From Pseudomonas sp. AL03 (GTDB lineage: Bacteria > Pseudomonadota > Gammaproteobacteria > Pseudomonadales > Pseudomonadaceae), in NCBI RefSeq assembly GCF_029960815.1, contig NZ_JASBRE010000019.1, forward strand, positions 62,001 to 126,000: a stretch of DNA of 64,000 nt. Reading direction: 5' to 3'. Below, one piece after another: positions 15,992-25,050 of this stretch (its first letter is position 1; every line of letters starts with the position of its first letter). The position numbers and the translations under genes were made by a program. The notes beneath the pieces were generated by a model that saw only the letters and a program-made list of their open reading frames with translations, searched no databases and was not told the origin of the DNA.

Positions 15992-18355
15992 TCAAAACAG
16001 CTCCATTGAGCTCGAAGTATCTTCAAGTCGGTAACCCATCGCCCGGTATCCACTTTGGCGCTTATCCCACATTCGCATCAGTGCGGGATGCCCTGCATCG
16101 ATGAAATCTATTATGCGGACATCGGCTTTACTTGCATGCTCCCGATGCAAACGCCCGGCGTACTGTTGAAGTGTTCCCTTCCAGGAAATAGGCATTGCCA
16201 GCACCAAGGTATCCAATGGCGGATGGTCAAAACCTTCCCCCACTAGCTTACCAGTGGCCAATAGCACCCGAGGGGTATCCGGTGGTAGAGCGGCCAGCTC
16301 ATCCGTCAGCGCCAAACGCTGCTTTTTCGACATACGCCCATGCAAGGTAAATAGGTTCTGCACCCGACCCGCCAGTGCTGCCTCAATGGCGCTCAAGTGA
16401 TCGGTTCGTTCTGTCAACACCAGCACCTTACGCCCATGATTAAATGCTTTTTCCACTTCGGACGTGATCCGCTGGGTACGCTCAATGTTGTCAGCAAGGT
16501 GCCGGAATACTTCCTGAATACCCGCGCCCTCAGATAGATTGATCTGGCCTGGCAGCAGTCGAGTTTCGACCATCAAATCATTAGGAGCACTCGTTGGCCT
16601 GTTCGCCGTGTGTCGAATCGGCCCACACTGCATAAATATGATGGGGTGCTGTCCATCACGGCGTACTGGTGTGGCTGTCAGGCCAAGAACATATTTTGCC
16701 CGAACATTTTTAAGGATCGCTTCGAACGAAAATGCCGACAGGTGATGGCATTCATCAACGATGACCTGCCCATAATTCTTCACTTGATCGCTAACCTCAC
16801 CTTGCCGTGACAACGACTGCATCACGGCTATATCGATGATTCCCGTTGGTTTGGCCTTACCACCGCCAATAGTCCCGATGAGGCCTTTGCCGAGACCAAG
16901 AAACATCTGCAAACGCTCTTGCCACTGTCGAAGCAGGTCAGTTCGATGTACGAGCACAAGCGTATTAACGCCCCGGCGTGCAATTAGTGCGGCAGCGGCC
17001 ACCGTTTTGCCAAATGCGGTTGGGGCGCACAGGATGCCAGCGTCGTGTTCAAGTATTGCCGCTACGGCAGCTTCCTGATCCTCTCGTAAAGAACCGGCGA
17101 AGTTAAGGTTGATAGGTTCTCCGGCAAAGCGTTCATCCTGGACAATGGCGGCAATGCCGTTGTCGTTCAGTAGCTCCAACGCGGCATCCAGACAACCGCG
17201 AGGCAGTGCGATGTGCTTGGGGAAATTCTCTGCACAGCCGATGATGCGAGGCTTGTTCCAGACCGACAGGCGCATCGCCTGCGCCTTATAGAATTCCGGG
17301 TTCTGAAACGCAGCAAGCCTGATTAACCGATTAGCCAGCGGCTGGGGTAGTTCGGATTTTTCGAAGTAGATCAGGTTTGCCAATGTAACTGTCAAAGATG
17401 CCGGCATTGGGCAGGATAGCTTTTGTTCGCGGGGGTTCTTCCAAGGCTCCTGCTGGTCTTCCTCAGCGACGAACGTTACGTCCAGAGGGTGGGCATGACC
17501 GGTCGCACACACGATGGCCGGATCGATATCCTCCACAGCCATAGGCTGGATACTGGCCAGGAATGCCCATTGATCGGCATACGGTTTTAGTTCGCCGTCC
17601 ACAAAGACGCTGCACCCATGCTCACGGGCTTTCTTCTGCAGAGGCAACGCAATCAGGTTGCCAAAACCACCTTTCGGCATTCTGTCCTGGTTCGGGAAAA
17701 GTCGGTCATACGAGCTCAACTTTAGTTGCCGAGTCCGGGCGCAGGTATGACTAATAATCGCCGTGCCCAGCCGCCGAGCGTCCTGGGCTGTGACAGCCTT
17801 AGCGAAGAAAACCCATGCATGAGCACCATTGCCCGAGCGAGAGATTTCCAAAGCCACTGGCACATTCAGCTCACGGCAGGACTGGGCGAAGCCCAGCAAG
17901 TCTTCACGCCAGTCGGCCTCGTCAAAATCCACAGCAAGGAAATGACATGTGTCGTCGGTGAGCAGAGGGTAAACGCCTGCGACTATCTCGCCCGCCAGAT
18001 GCCGATAAAGCACCTGGTCATCCAGAGGTACCAATTGGCGGTAGTTGCAGTCACCACACTTTATTTTCGGCTTCTGACAAACACCTGGGCGCCACTCATT
18101 AGCACAGGCCGGCGAGTATCCTGCCTTTCCAGCTTTACTCTCCCAGCGCAGCGGGTATACATCAGTACGTCCTTGAAACAAGCGCTGAAACAGCTTTAGC
18201 TTCGCCTTGGTTCCAAGATTCTGAGCAGGTAGCTCGACTACCGAAAGGGGTGCGACGAACACCGCTGCTGGTTGCCGCCATTCGATAGCGTTGGCCTCCA
18301 GCAATGCAATCAGCCGGGCATTTTCTGCCTGTAGTTTTACCAGAGAGTCAGTCAT
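15992..18355 (-). CDS. TOTE-type primase-helicase fusion
   Basis: 787 residues from the ATG at 18355 (AAGAGA just upstream). A short N-terminal coiled coil comes first. Next is the cysteine-bearing block seen in TOTE conflict-system proteins (GRTDVYPLRW, then CANEW and KCGDC). An archaeo-eukaryotic primase core follows, with metal aspartates in AVDFDE (about 140) and the SGNGAHAWVFF block (about 175). The second half is a superfamily 2 helicase: Walker A APTAFGKT, DECHH box, GLTATP, and a C-terminal motif with QQYAGRLHR. TOTE systems are predicted defence modules. Here the gene appears alone, without obvious nuclease partners, and it sits between two imperfect direct repeats. Function is inferred from domains only. 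Confidence 0.88.
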   Translation of the reverse strand: MTDSLVKLQAENARLIALLEANAIEWRQPAAVFVAPLSVVELPAQNLGTKAKLKLFQRLFQGRTDVYPLRWESKAGKAGYSPACANEWRPGVCQKPKIKCGDCNYRQLVPLDDQVLYRHLAGEIVAGVYPLLTDDTCHFLAVDFDEADWREDLLGFAQSCRELNVPVALEISRSGNGAHAWVFFAKAVTAQDARRLGTAIISHTCARTRQLKLSSYDRLFPNQDRMPKGGFGNLIALPLQKKAREHGCSVFVDGELKPYADQWAFLASIQPMAVEDIDPAIVCATGHAHPLDVTFVAEEDQQEPWKNPREQKLSCPMPASLTVTLANLIYFEKSELPQPLANRLIRLAAFQNPEFYKAQAMRLSVWNKPRIIGCAENFPKHIALPRGCLDAALELLNDNGIAAIVQDERFAGEPINLNFAGSLREDQEAAVAAILEHDAGILCAPTAFGKTVAAAALIARRGVNTLVLVHRTDLLRQWQERLQMFLGLGKGLIGTIGGGKAKPTGIIDIAVMQSLSRQGEVSDQVKNYGQVIVDECHHLSAFSFEAILKNVRAKYVLGLTATPVRRDGQHPIIFMQCGPIRHTANRPTSAPNDLMVETRLLPGQINLSEGAGIQEVFRHLADNIERTQRITSEVEKAFNHGRKVLVLTERTDHLSAIEAALAGRVQNLFTLHGRMSKKQRLALTDELAALPPDTPRVLLATGKLVGEGFDHPPLDTLVLAMPISWKGTLQQYAGRLHREHASKADVRIIDFIDAGHPALMRMWDKRQSGYRAMGYRLEDTSSSMELF

Positions 18356-18504
18356 GGGGTCTCTTTTCAAACCCGTACAAACCACAATGTCCCAGCACCA
18401 AGACTGTACGGGCCAGGAAAAAACGACGATTGTCGGCCACTAAACTGGCCCACCCACCGTCAAGAAAATCCGTTGGCTAAAGGATTGAATCCCTAACAGT
18501 CTTT

Positions 18505-18533
18505 CTGAGACAAGAAGTTTTTGAGCTTCTCAA
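18505..18533 (+). repeat. Imperfect direct repeat, copy 2
   Basis: Partner of 15657-15688, same orientation; 18 of the first 20 bases agree. It lies in the 236-base non-coding stretch upstream of the primase-helicase. Confidence 0.45.
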
Positions 18534-18591
18534 TCAAGAAATACCGGTTGCCGGCATGTCTTTACTAATTCGCTTGAGGGCAAATCAAGCG

Positions 18592-18945
18592 TTACTGCAA
18601 GCGTCTCGGCGTCGGATGAAAGCCACCTGTAAGCACCGTCAAAAATGTACTGAATGACTTGCGGCCATCTTGGCGCTTGAATGTGACTACCACGTACCGA
18701 CTGCCACTCGCCGTGATCAGCACCCAATACAGACCACTGCGCTCCACGCTACATATATCTGATGTGCGAATACGGTGCCCATCATCAAACATGCCAGTCC
18801 CAGATAAAATATGCCTGTGCACGACTCCGATAGCACAGCACGCGGTAATCTCGACCTGAGTTAAAAAAGCAGTAACAGCTGTATCGAAGGGATGACGCAA
18901 TGCTGCCGCCAGCCTGAGCTCCGTGAACCTAAATGGTGGCGTCAT
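18592..18945 (-). CDS. Unknown small protein
   Basis: 117 residues, not recognised with confidence. The ATG at 18945 has GAGG eight bases upstream. The C-terminal half holds a beta-rich pattern (DGHRIRTSDICSVE, then SGSRYVVVTF) that loosely parallels the end of the next gene (STVYVLLGNGLRKS), so the two may share a fold. No membrane segment or catalytic motif is visible. It is transcribed with the primase-helicase and tniQ on the minus strand. Confidence 0.55.
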   Translation of the reverse strand: MTPPFRFTELRLAAALRHPFDTAVTAFLTQVEITACCAIGVVHRHILSGTGMFDDGHRIRTSDICSVERSGLYWVLITASGSRYVVVTFKRQDGRKSFSTFLTVLTGGFHPTPRRLQ

Positions 18946-18988
18946 TTGGGAATCCTCAACCGGTAGGCTGCAGGGAGAGAGGCAACGA

Positions 18989-19387
18989 TTAGAAAACCTT
19001 TATCACCGTCGATAACTCCGATGACTTGCGAAGACCGTTTCCCAGCAGCACATACACGGTACTGCGCGTTCGAAAGAAGCAGCCATCAGTAAAAGAAAGC
19101 AGTGGCGTACTTCGCACCCAGCCCCCTGGCTGAAAACGATTGCGGCTATCCATCACAACTTCGTGCGCGTAAAGCATCACAGGCTGACGGCCATCGCGCT
19201 TCAACTCCTCAAGCACGGTCTCAGGCATCAAAAGATCGATCCAGATCCATTGCCTCACCAGGCAGTAAGAGGTTTGCCCAAAACGCTGGTGGACAGATTT
19301 AATGGCGTCTTCATCGGACACGTCATGACCCAGCATTGGGATGCCACCGCCATGCAGCAACTCCGTAACCGCCTTCAAATCATTCAT
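18989..19387 (-). CDS. Unknown small protein (possible DUF6957 type)
   Basis: 132 residues. GGAGGT lies five bases before the ATG at 19387, a strong ribosome-binding site. The sequence (YCLVRQWIWIDLLMPE, then HEVVMDSRNRF and WVRSTPLLSF) resembles a family of unknown function that I associate with pseudomonads; the DUF6957 label is from memory and unsure. It has no signal peptide or membrane segment. It lies 72 bases after the tniQ stop and could be read with the tns operon. Confidence 0.6.
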   Translation of the reverse strand: MNDLKAVTELLHGGGIPMLGHDVSDEDAIKSVHQRFGQTSYCLVRQWIWIDLLMPETVLEELKRDGRQPVMLYAHEVVMDSRNRFQPGGWVRSTPLLSFTDGCFFRTRSTVYVLLGNGLRKSSELSTVIKVF

Positions 19388-19459
19388 TGCAGACCTCCAC
19401 AGTTGAACCGGTTAATGCAGATACCACCGCGATGACAGCTCACTGAGCAGGGTCGTCGA

Positions 19460-21385
19460 CTATCCTGGCCGATCACCTTCGTTGAATAACGAGTCTGCAA
19501 TCTGGGCCATCGTCGAATACCTGGGAGGTGCCTCAAAGGTCGCTTCAGGCTCGTGGTCGTGGCGCCAATCGGGTGCGCGTCCCGATGCGACATTTAGCAA
19601 TGCATCGGCTGATACCAGCCCACCTCGGTGGCTACCTTCACTGGTGATGTGGGCGCCTTTGACCAAGACGCCCTTGGTTGCAAGGGCCTTGGTTAGTGAT
19701 ACTGACTTGCTGCCTAATCGCTTTGCAGCGTCAGCGGTGACGATATGGGTCGAGAGAAATGTCACAAGATTGGCGACGGAAATGAAGACCCTGCGCTTCC
19801 CAGCCTGAGGCTCAGCTCGAGCCGGCAGCAAACCTCTGTCCACCCACGACTTGATGGTCTCGTGCTTCCAGCGGGTGATCTTTGTGAGGTCGGTAATAGT
19901 CATCTCGAACAACGACTGATCTTGGCGCAGATGACTGACTATCTCGTCGAGATCAAATCTAAACGCCGCCAGCCCCTGAACTTCGGGAACCTGAAGTACC
20001 GGGTTGATCTGACGGCTGAAGATCAGCCGATACAATTCGCTGGCCTGCTGGTTAGAAAAACGCCTTGCGCTGATGTCCTCTATTCCAATGGTTGTGCGGC
20101 AATCCACTTCGCTGAGGGTGTCAGCCAAAGTTTCAACCAAGCGCTGGACGTCGATGAGCCGATACTCACCTTTAGCGAACATCGGCTTATCGACTTCGGC
20201 AACCCGGCTAAGCACTCCCGACTCAAGCAAACGCTCGCGCACCCTGCGACTGATGTTCAAGGTGCGGAGCAAATCCTTGCTGCTGATCAAGCCCTTAGCG
20301 TCATGCTGGAGAGCCTCTACGACAGCTCGATCCACGAGACAGAACTCCACCAATGCACCATTCAGAATTTTCCCGGCCAGTTTTCCGGACTTCACGAATG
20401 ACACAATGCGATCAGGCGATGACCCGAGCAGGCGAGCGGCTTCGGCAGAAGTGAATGTGGACTTCATGCCCAGCAACTCTGCGCCAATGTGTTTCATTTT
20501 GCGATTGATGGGGGCATGTGCATGGCTAAGGATGACGTCAGATGCAATTGCCCGAACTGGTTCATAAGCGGAGGAAGTAAACGACGAATTCAGCTCATGG
20601 TACCAGCGGCCCAAGTGGCGCATAAAACGACCGGAATCCAGCTGATTAGCTGACTGCACCTTGGTCAGTACAAAAGCACGAAACCTATCCGGCAAATCCT
20701 GAGCCAGCGCATAGGTGGCTTGATTGATTTCCAGTGCTCGCTGGAATCCTATGGCGGCGTTTTTCTTTTGCGGAACGGCCAGAGTCAGATTTGCCAAAAA
20801 CAGCAGAAATTTATCGATGTCACCTGGGCCACCTAACTCTTCACCCAGGCCTATTAATGCAGGCCGATCCTCTCCATGGCGGATGAGCATCGACGAAACA
20901 AAAATATTTGCCGCATCTGCGGGCCCCACAGTCGCTTGCGTTAAGTCACATCCGCAGCCACAGCGGGATACAGCGCCACGACTCAACTCAAGTGGTGACT
21001 CGCATTCCGGGCACTGATCGATGAGCAATACCTGGTGCTTCGGACAGGCCGTAAATAGCTGATGATGCCACGCCTGGCGGATGTAACCTGAGAGCTGAAG
21101 GCACTGCGGACAAACCGCGACCACCGCCTTTCTCGAAAATAACCCTGCGGCCATTGAGCCGTTTACAGCCGGAAACAACGCCATGTCATCGAGTTGTTGT
21201 GTATCCAGACCGTGGTATTGCCCAATGGCAGACCGCTCCCCCTCAGAGTAATGGGTTTTGAACCGGATGCCGGTCGGTCGCAACAGGGTAGGGGTACTAC
21301 CCAAGAAATTCTCCTCCGCGAGTCTCAGCAAGTAGCCGTTCAGGCTTTCGTCGACATAATGCGCTTCGGGTATGAATGCCAGCAT
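19460..21385 (-). CDS. tniQ: TniQ/TnsD-family target-selection protein
   Basis: 641 residues. The N-terminal TniQ domain (about 1-150) begins with the family pattern ESLNGYLLRLAEEN and has zinc ligands C92/C95, C114 with H117, C125/C128 and C142/C144/C146. The long C-terminal part holds several helix-turn-helix-like stretches, as in TnsD proteins that read a specific chromosomal site. Only one tniQ is present, so this protein should direct insertion to the gyrB end; that target is inferred from where the element sits. It starts 13 bases after the tnsC stop and closes the tns operon. Confidence 0.92.
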   Translation of the reverse strand: MLAFIPEAHYVDESLNGYLLRLAEENFLGSTPTLLRPTGIRFKTHYSEGERSAIGQYHGLDTQQLDDMALFPAVNGSMAAGLFSRKAVVAVCPQCLQLSGYIRQAWHHQLFTACPKHQVLLIDQCPECESPLELSRGAVSRCGCGCDLTQATVGPADAANIFVSSMLIRHGEDRPALIGLGEELGGPGDIDKFLLFLANLTLAVPQKKNAAIGFQRALEINQATYALAQDLPDRFRAFVLTKVQSANQLDSGRFMRHLGRWYHELNSSFTSSAYEPVRAIASDVILSHAHAPINRKMKHIGAELLGMKSTFTSAEAARLLGSSPDRIVSFVKSGKLAGKILNGALVEFCLVDRAVVEALQHDAKGLISSKDLLRTLNISRRVRERLLESGVLSRVAEVDKPMFAKGEYRLIDVQRLVETLADTLSEVDCRTTIGIEDISARRFSNQQASELYRLIFSRQINPVLQVPEVQGLAAFRFDLDEIVSHLRQDQSLFEMTITDLTKITRWKHETIKSWVDRGLLPARAEPQAGKRRVFISVANLVTFLSTHIVTADAAKRLGSKSVSLTKALATKGVLVKGAHITSEGSHRGGLVSADALLNVASGRAPDWRHDHEPEATFEAPPRYSTMAQIADSLFNEGDRPG

Positions 21386-21398
21386 GGTTATTGATCCC

Positions 21399-22307
21399 CT
21401 AGACCTTCACGCCGGCTTCTTGCATGACCTTTGAATAGACCAAGGCCATGTGTTCAACCTGGATAGTCTGCTGGATGTCGAACGGGTTGAACTCGACCCA
21501 ACGCCCCATCACACTTTGCTGGTAAGCCAACGCAAACGCTTCATACCCAGCGACCTGGTCAGCCTGACTAATCAACTGCACCTGCACCAACAGCTTGTTG
21601 ATCAGCCCATAACGGCCAGCCGAGGCCACGTACATACGACGGGCAAACTCCGCGTCATTGAACGCAAACGTATCCCATCCGCTCTCGGCCAAGTGCTCCA
21701 GTGCACTGCCCAGCGCACTACGGAAACATTTGTAGTCAGCACCGTGCCATTCGTAGGGGTAATACTGGATGGGGCTCAGGGCTCGATCAGCCAGTTGCTC
21801 ATTAGCCTTGAACAGCCCGAGCAGGGTGGGTAAACCCACCAAAAGGATGCTGGCCCGTGTCTGATCGAAGACCAGCTTGATAAAATCGGCAGCCGCACGA
21901 ACCGTCGTACTCCCACCTCGCTCGAGCATGTGCTGCGTCTCGTCGAAAATGATCATTTGCGTTGAATGCTTGTTGATCGCCCTGATGAACGCATCGGTCG
22001 CCAACACGTGATTCCTGAACAGCGCGGTGCTCATCCCGATGCTTGTCAAACAGGCATCGGGAAGCGCGCGACCGGTGAGGTGTTTGGGGCTAACGACACT
22101 GACAATCCTGCGAGGACGCCCAGGTTCCGCCGTTGAATGGCTGGCAATAACGCTTGCTAGCAGTTTTGACTTGCCGACCCTCGTGGGGCCGACGATGGGC
22201 AGGATCTGTGGATCACCGTCCATGGTGCGCGCCAAGACAGCCTCTATCTCCGCCTGCACAACGTTAAACCGTTGATGGCAGACCAGTGGATTCATGACCT
22301 TGCTCAT
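21399..22307 (-). CDS. tnsC: TnsC-type AAA+ transposition regulator
   Basis: ATPase that joins target selector and transposase. 302 residues: Walker A GPTRVGKS at 40-47 and Walker B IIFDE at 119-123, followed by TQHML with the sensor region. It is shorter than Tn7 TnsC (555 residues) and nearer TniB-type proteins in size. The start overlaps the tnsB stop (ATGA). Confidence 0.93.
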   Translation of the reverse strand: MSKVMNPLVCHQRFNVVQAEIEAVLARTMDGDPQILPIVGPTRVGKSKLLASVIASHSTAEPGRPRRIVSVVSPKHLTGRALPDACLTSIGMSTALFRNHVLATDAFIRAINKHSTQMIIFDETQHMLERGGSTTVRAAADFIKLVFDQTRASILLVGLPTLLGLFKANEQLADRALSPIQYYPYEWHGADYKCFRSALGSALEHLAESGWDTFAFNDAEFARRMYVASAGRYGLINKLLVQVQLISQADQVAGYEAFALAYQQSVMGRWVEFNPFDIQQTIQVEHMALVYSKVMQEAGVKV

Positions 22308-24235
22308 GGTTGTGGCCTGCGTGGCGCGGGTTCAAAATCATCCTCAGCGGCGTTGTGCACGGCAGATGAGATGGAGAGGTTTTCTGGCTGTGTGACATGC
22401 TTTTCGAACTGATCCGCGATGTCGGCTTTCGCCGCTTTTTTGGCACTCATACGCAGAGCCTTGTTGTTGGCTCTGATCTTTGGACGCCGCTGACTGTCCG
22501 CTGTAAATCGCGCAAGCATCTGGGCATACACACGCTGATAGTCATGGCCTTCCATCACCGCAGGATTGCCCGAATACGCTTTTTTCAGCGCCTTGGCGAC
22601 GGCAAACGATACGTCAGGGATGCCCACGGTTTTGTTCTCGAGCCGAATCAAGCTGTCATCATCTGGATGCACGGCATAAATCGCGGTGCAGTCCTCGGGG
22701 TTAAACAGGATGTCGATGCTCTTGATCACGCGCTCCCGCGCCAGAGAGGCCAACGCATGACTATGAAACTGAAACCCTTCAAAATCGACGCCATAGTGCT
22801 GAAGTTGCCGTGTCTCACGGTTGACCTCCAGAAGCAGCTTTTTCAGTTGATCGAGTGACGGAGGAGGCACCGGCATGAAGCTAGCCAGCGCTTCGTCCAT
22901 GGCCAGTTTCGGCGTCATGCGTTTTCCGTAGCGAAAACCCAGTTTATGGCTGGGACGGTGGATGTAAACGTCAGCCACAAACTTTACCAAGTCGCTATAG
23001 ATCTCCTCGATTGAGTAACAGGCCTCTGCCTCGGCTTTGGCATGGCGGTTTTTGATCCGTGCATCCTGGCTCTTTTTCGCACCCGGCATCTTATTAAAGA
23101 TGCCCTCATCGGCGGCTTTGAAAAATGACTCCACATGCGGCTTGTCATCGCCACGGGCAATCCGGGCGTACTCGATCTGAATCCCCAGGCGACGAACAAT
23201 GCCCAAAGATAGGTCAGAGAAATTCTCTGATGCATTGTCGAGAACAACCGTGAAAATCCCACACGGCTGCACCCAGTCGGTTTCAATACCGAATCGGTCT
23301 TTGAAAGACTGGTCTTTTGGTGAGAAAAAGAACTCAAATACTTTGAGCAAGGTGTATTCGCTGGGTTTTCCTCCGCTGACATAAACCGCGATGGGATACG
23401 ATGCGTGCGCGCACACCATCGCGTACATGGTCAGCTCGGTATAGCGATTACCGAACTCGTCGCAGCAATACACATCCAATGTTTTGGCATCAATCTCGAC
23501 CCGTTCAAAGGGTTGCTTGACGTCATAGCGTCGAACAGCCTGCCGGTTCCATAGACTGTATGTTCGAGGGTCAAGACGTCCTTCTTTGACGAGTGAGCTG
23601 GGCAATTTCTGCAGAACCCGGCTGATCGTCTTTCGATCAATCTTTTCTCCCGTCCCTGAGTCTTGGCAGAGGACTCTCAACTCCTGATTGACCATCGTGG
23701 CCACGGACGACAGATTCACCTTGTCATCCTTCATGAACGTCTGAATCAGTACACGCTCTGCGACCTCTTTGGCTCCCGACTTTTTCGCCCACCCGGAACC
23801 GCCCCGGTGACTGAAGTTGGGGATAAGTCCCTCGAAGCCATGGCATTTGTACTTGCGCCGATAGTTCTGGATGGTTTTGTTCGAAGGCCTTTTGTGTTGA
23901 TGGAGCAAACAGAATGCATCTACGCGCTCATTGCTGGCTTGGTCGTCCAGAGATTGCCCTTCAAGGGACACCAGAAACCCGATCAGTTGCTGACGAAAGT
24001 CGGCCTCCTGCTGCTCCGTTTTAGACCACGAACGCTTTGTGGCTTCAACCTGTCGGCCAGGCAATTCAATCTCCCCGGAGGCGACCTGATTATAAAAGGC
24101 TCGGATGTCGACAGCACGCTCAACGCCGCCTTTTGCCTCAAGAACAATGTCTCCCAACAACGGTTTGATGGCCTTGATGACATAGCAGGTGTCTTGCCAA
24201 ACGACTGCTTGGCCCGCTTCGAGATTAGAGTTCAT
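22304..24235 (-). CDS. tnsB: TnsB-type DDE transposase
   Basis: Joins the 3' ends of the element to target DNA and binds the end repeats. 643 residues: an N-terminal helical DNA-binding region with helix-turn-helix (about 100-220), an integrase-fold core with catalytic D249 (ERVEID), D333 (VVLDNASEN) and E369 (KPHVES) in D-x35-E spacing, and a Mu-type C-terminal beta barrel (about 460-560). All three catalytic residues are present. It overlaps tnsA by 11 bases and tnsC by 4. Confidence 0.96.
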   Translation of the reverse strand: MNSNLEAGQAVVWQDTCYVIKAIKPLLGDIVLEAKGGVERAVDIRAFYNQVASGEIELPGRQVEATKRSWSKTEQQEADFRQQLIGFLVSLEGQSLDDQASNERVDAFCLLHQHKRPSNKTIQNYRRKYKCHGFEGLIPNFSHRGGSGWAKKSGAKEVAERVLIQTFMKDDKVNLSSVATMVNQELRVLCQDSGTGEKIDRKTISRVLQKLPSSLVKEGRLDPRTYSLWNRQAVRRYDVKQPFERVEIDAKTLDVYCCDEFGNRYTELTMYAMVCAHASYPIAVYVSGGKPSEYTLLKVFEFFFSPKDQSFKDRFGIETDWVQPCGIFTVVLDNASENFSDLSLGIVRRLGIQIEYARIARGDDKPHVESFFKAADEGIFNKMPGAKKSQDARIKNRHAKAEAEACYSIEEIYSDLVKFVADVYIHRPSHKLGFRYGKRMTPKLAMDEALASFMPVPPPSLDQLKKLLLEVNRETRQLQHYGVDFEGFQFHSHALASLARERVIKSIDILFNPEDCTAIYAVHPDDDSLIRLENKTVGIPDVSFAVAKALKKAYSGNPAVMEGHDYQRVYAQMLARFTADSQRRPKIRANNKALRMSAKKAAKADIADQFEKHVTQPENLSISSAVHNAAEDDFEPAPRRPQP

Positions 24236-24941
24236 AGCGAATCACCTCAAAAGCACTCAATGATCCAAACGCGGGCGCAATCTCGAAATCCATCCGTTCA
24301 AACAGATGGAGCGCCAGATCGAATTTAATGATTCCCAGCAGCACACCCGCCCCTACTTGATAGTTGGCCGGCATCCGTGTGTCCAACGCTTGACGTACTG
24401 GCCCTTTCAACTGCTCGGGGGTGCGACATTGCAATGGCGCCGCCCAGGTAGAGAGGGTATGCGCCGCTTGCGTCAGGAACGGCATGAAGAGTTGGATGTT
24501 CCTCAGGTAATGGCCAGTGAAATGGTCTTCGGATATGACGATGAAACGCATGCCTTTCCTGATCAACGCGCGGCGCACCTTGGCCAGCAGCTCCCTGTGT
24601 TCCTCCAAAAAAGCACGTGGCTTCACTTCGAGCACGATTTGCAGACCTGCTAACTCCACGGAAAAATCCGGGGTGTAGTACAGAGTTCCTTGTGGCTTGA
24701 TCAGGTGCTTTTCGGGAAGCAAATCATCGGTAGCTAGATCCAGGGTGAACGGCTGCGCACGATAAGCGCGTACTCGCGGATCAAACTCCAGCGCCTGCGC
24801 AACAGATTGCTCAAGCCGAGACTCCAAACGAATTTCGACATTGCCATTTTTTGCTGAACACATGACGTATGCCCGGCCTGCACGCCTGACTCGTTTCGCA
24901 ACATCCCGGCTGAAGCCTTGGCTAAGGATATCGGTTTTCAT
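24225..24941 (-). CDS. tnsA: TnsA-type endonuclease
   Basis: Cuts the 5' ends of the element so that it moves by cut-and-paste; elements lacking TnsA copy themselves through cointegrates. 238 residues from the ATG at 24941; a GTG three codons upstream is possible. The restriction-enzyme-like core shows E44 (SRLE), D92 (TPDF), E105 and K107 (LEVK), matching the Tn7 TnsA catalytic set except that Glu stands where Tn7 has Gln130. A winged-helix C-terminal part follows. It is first in the tns operon. Confidence 0.94.
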   Translation of the reverse strand: MKTDILSQGFSRDVAKRVRRAGRAYVMCSAKNGNVEIRLESRLEQSVAQALEFDPRVRAYRAQPFTLDLATDDLLPEKHLIKPQGTLYYTPDFSVELAGLQIVLEVKPRAFLEEHRELLAKVRRALIRKGMRFIVISEDHFTGHYLRNIQLFMPFLTQAAHTLSTWAAPLQCRTPEQLKGPVRQALDTRMPANYQVGAGVLLGIIKFDLALHLFERMDFEIAPAFGSLSAFEVIRYEL

Positions 24942-24943
24942 TA

Positions 24944-25020
24944 GGTACACTTCACCAAATAATCATGCTTTTAGGTATAACCCTGCAGCGGTAGACTGTC
25001 AATATTTGGTGATGTGTACC
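24944..25020. promoter_or_regulatory. Paired 18-base inverted arms around the tnsA promoter
   Basis: GGTACACTTCACCAAATA (24944-24961) and TATTTGGTGATGTGTACC (25003-25020) are inverted copies with one mismatch, 41 bases apart. One arm touches the tnsA -35 box, the other lies between the -10 box and the start codon. This is the layout of a two-site operator, possibly with a DNA loop. Confidence 0.75.
24974..25002 (-). promoter_or_regulatory. Promoter of the tns operon
   Basis: On the minus strand a perfect -35 box TTGACA (24997-25002), a 17-base spacer and a -10 box TATACC (24974-24979), 33 bases upstream of the tnsA ATG. Confidence 0.75.
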
Positions 25021-25050
25021 CAAACGACACATCGGGGCGGTTAGGTTGGC

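Noticed and set aside
24944..25020. Inner transposon right end next to tnsA
   Set aside because: The inverted arms do not contain the TGTAGGTGGG terminus or AAAGTTAA sites and they surround a promoter, so an operator is a better reading.
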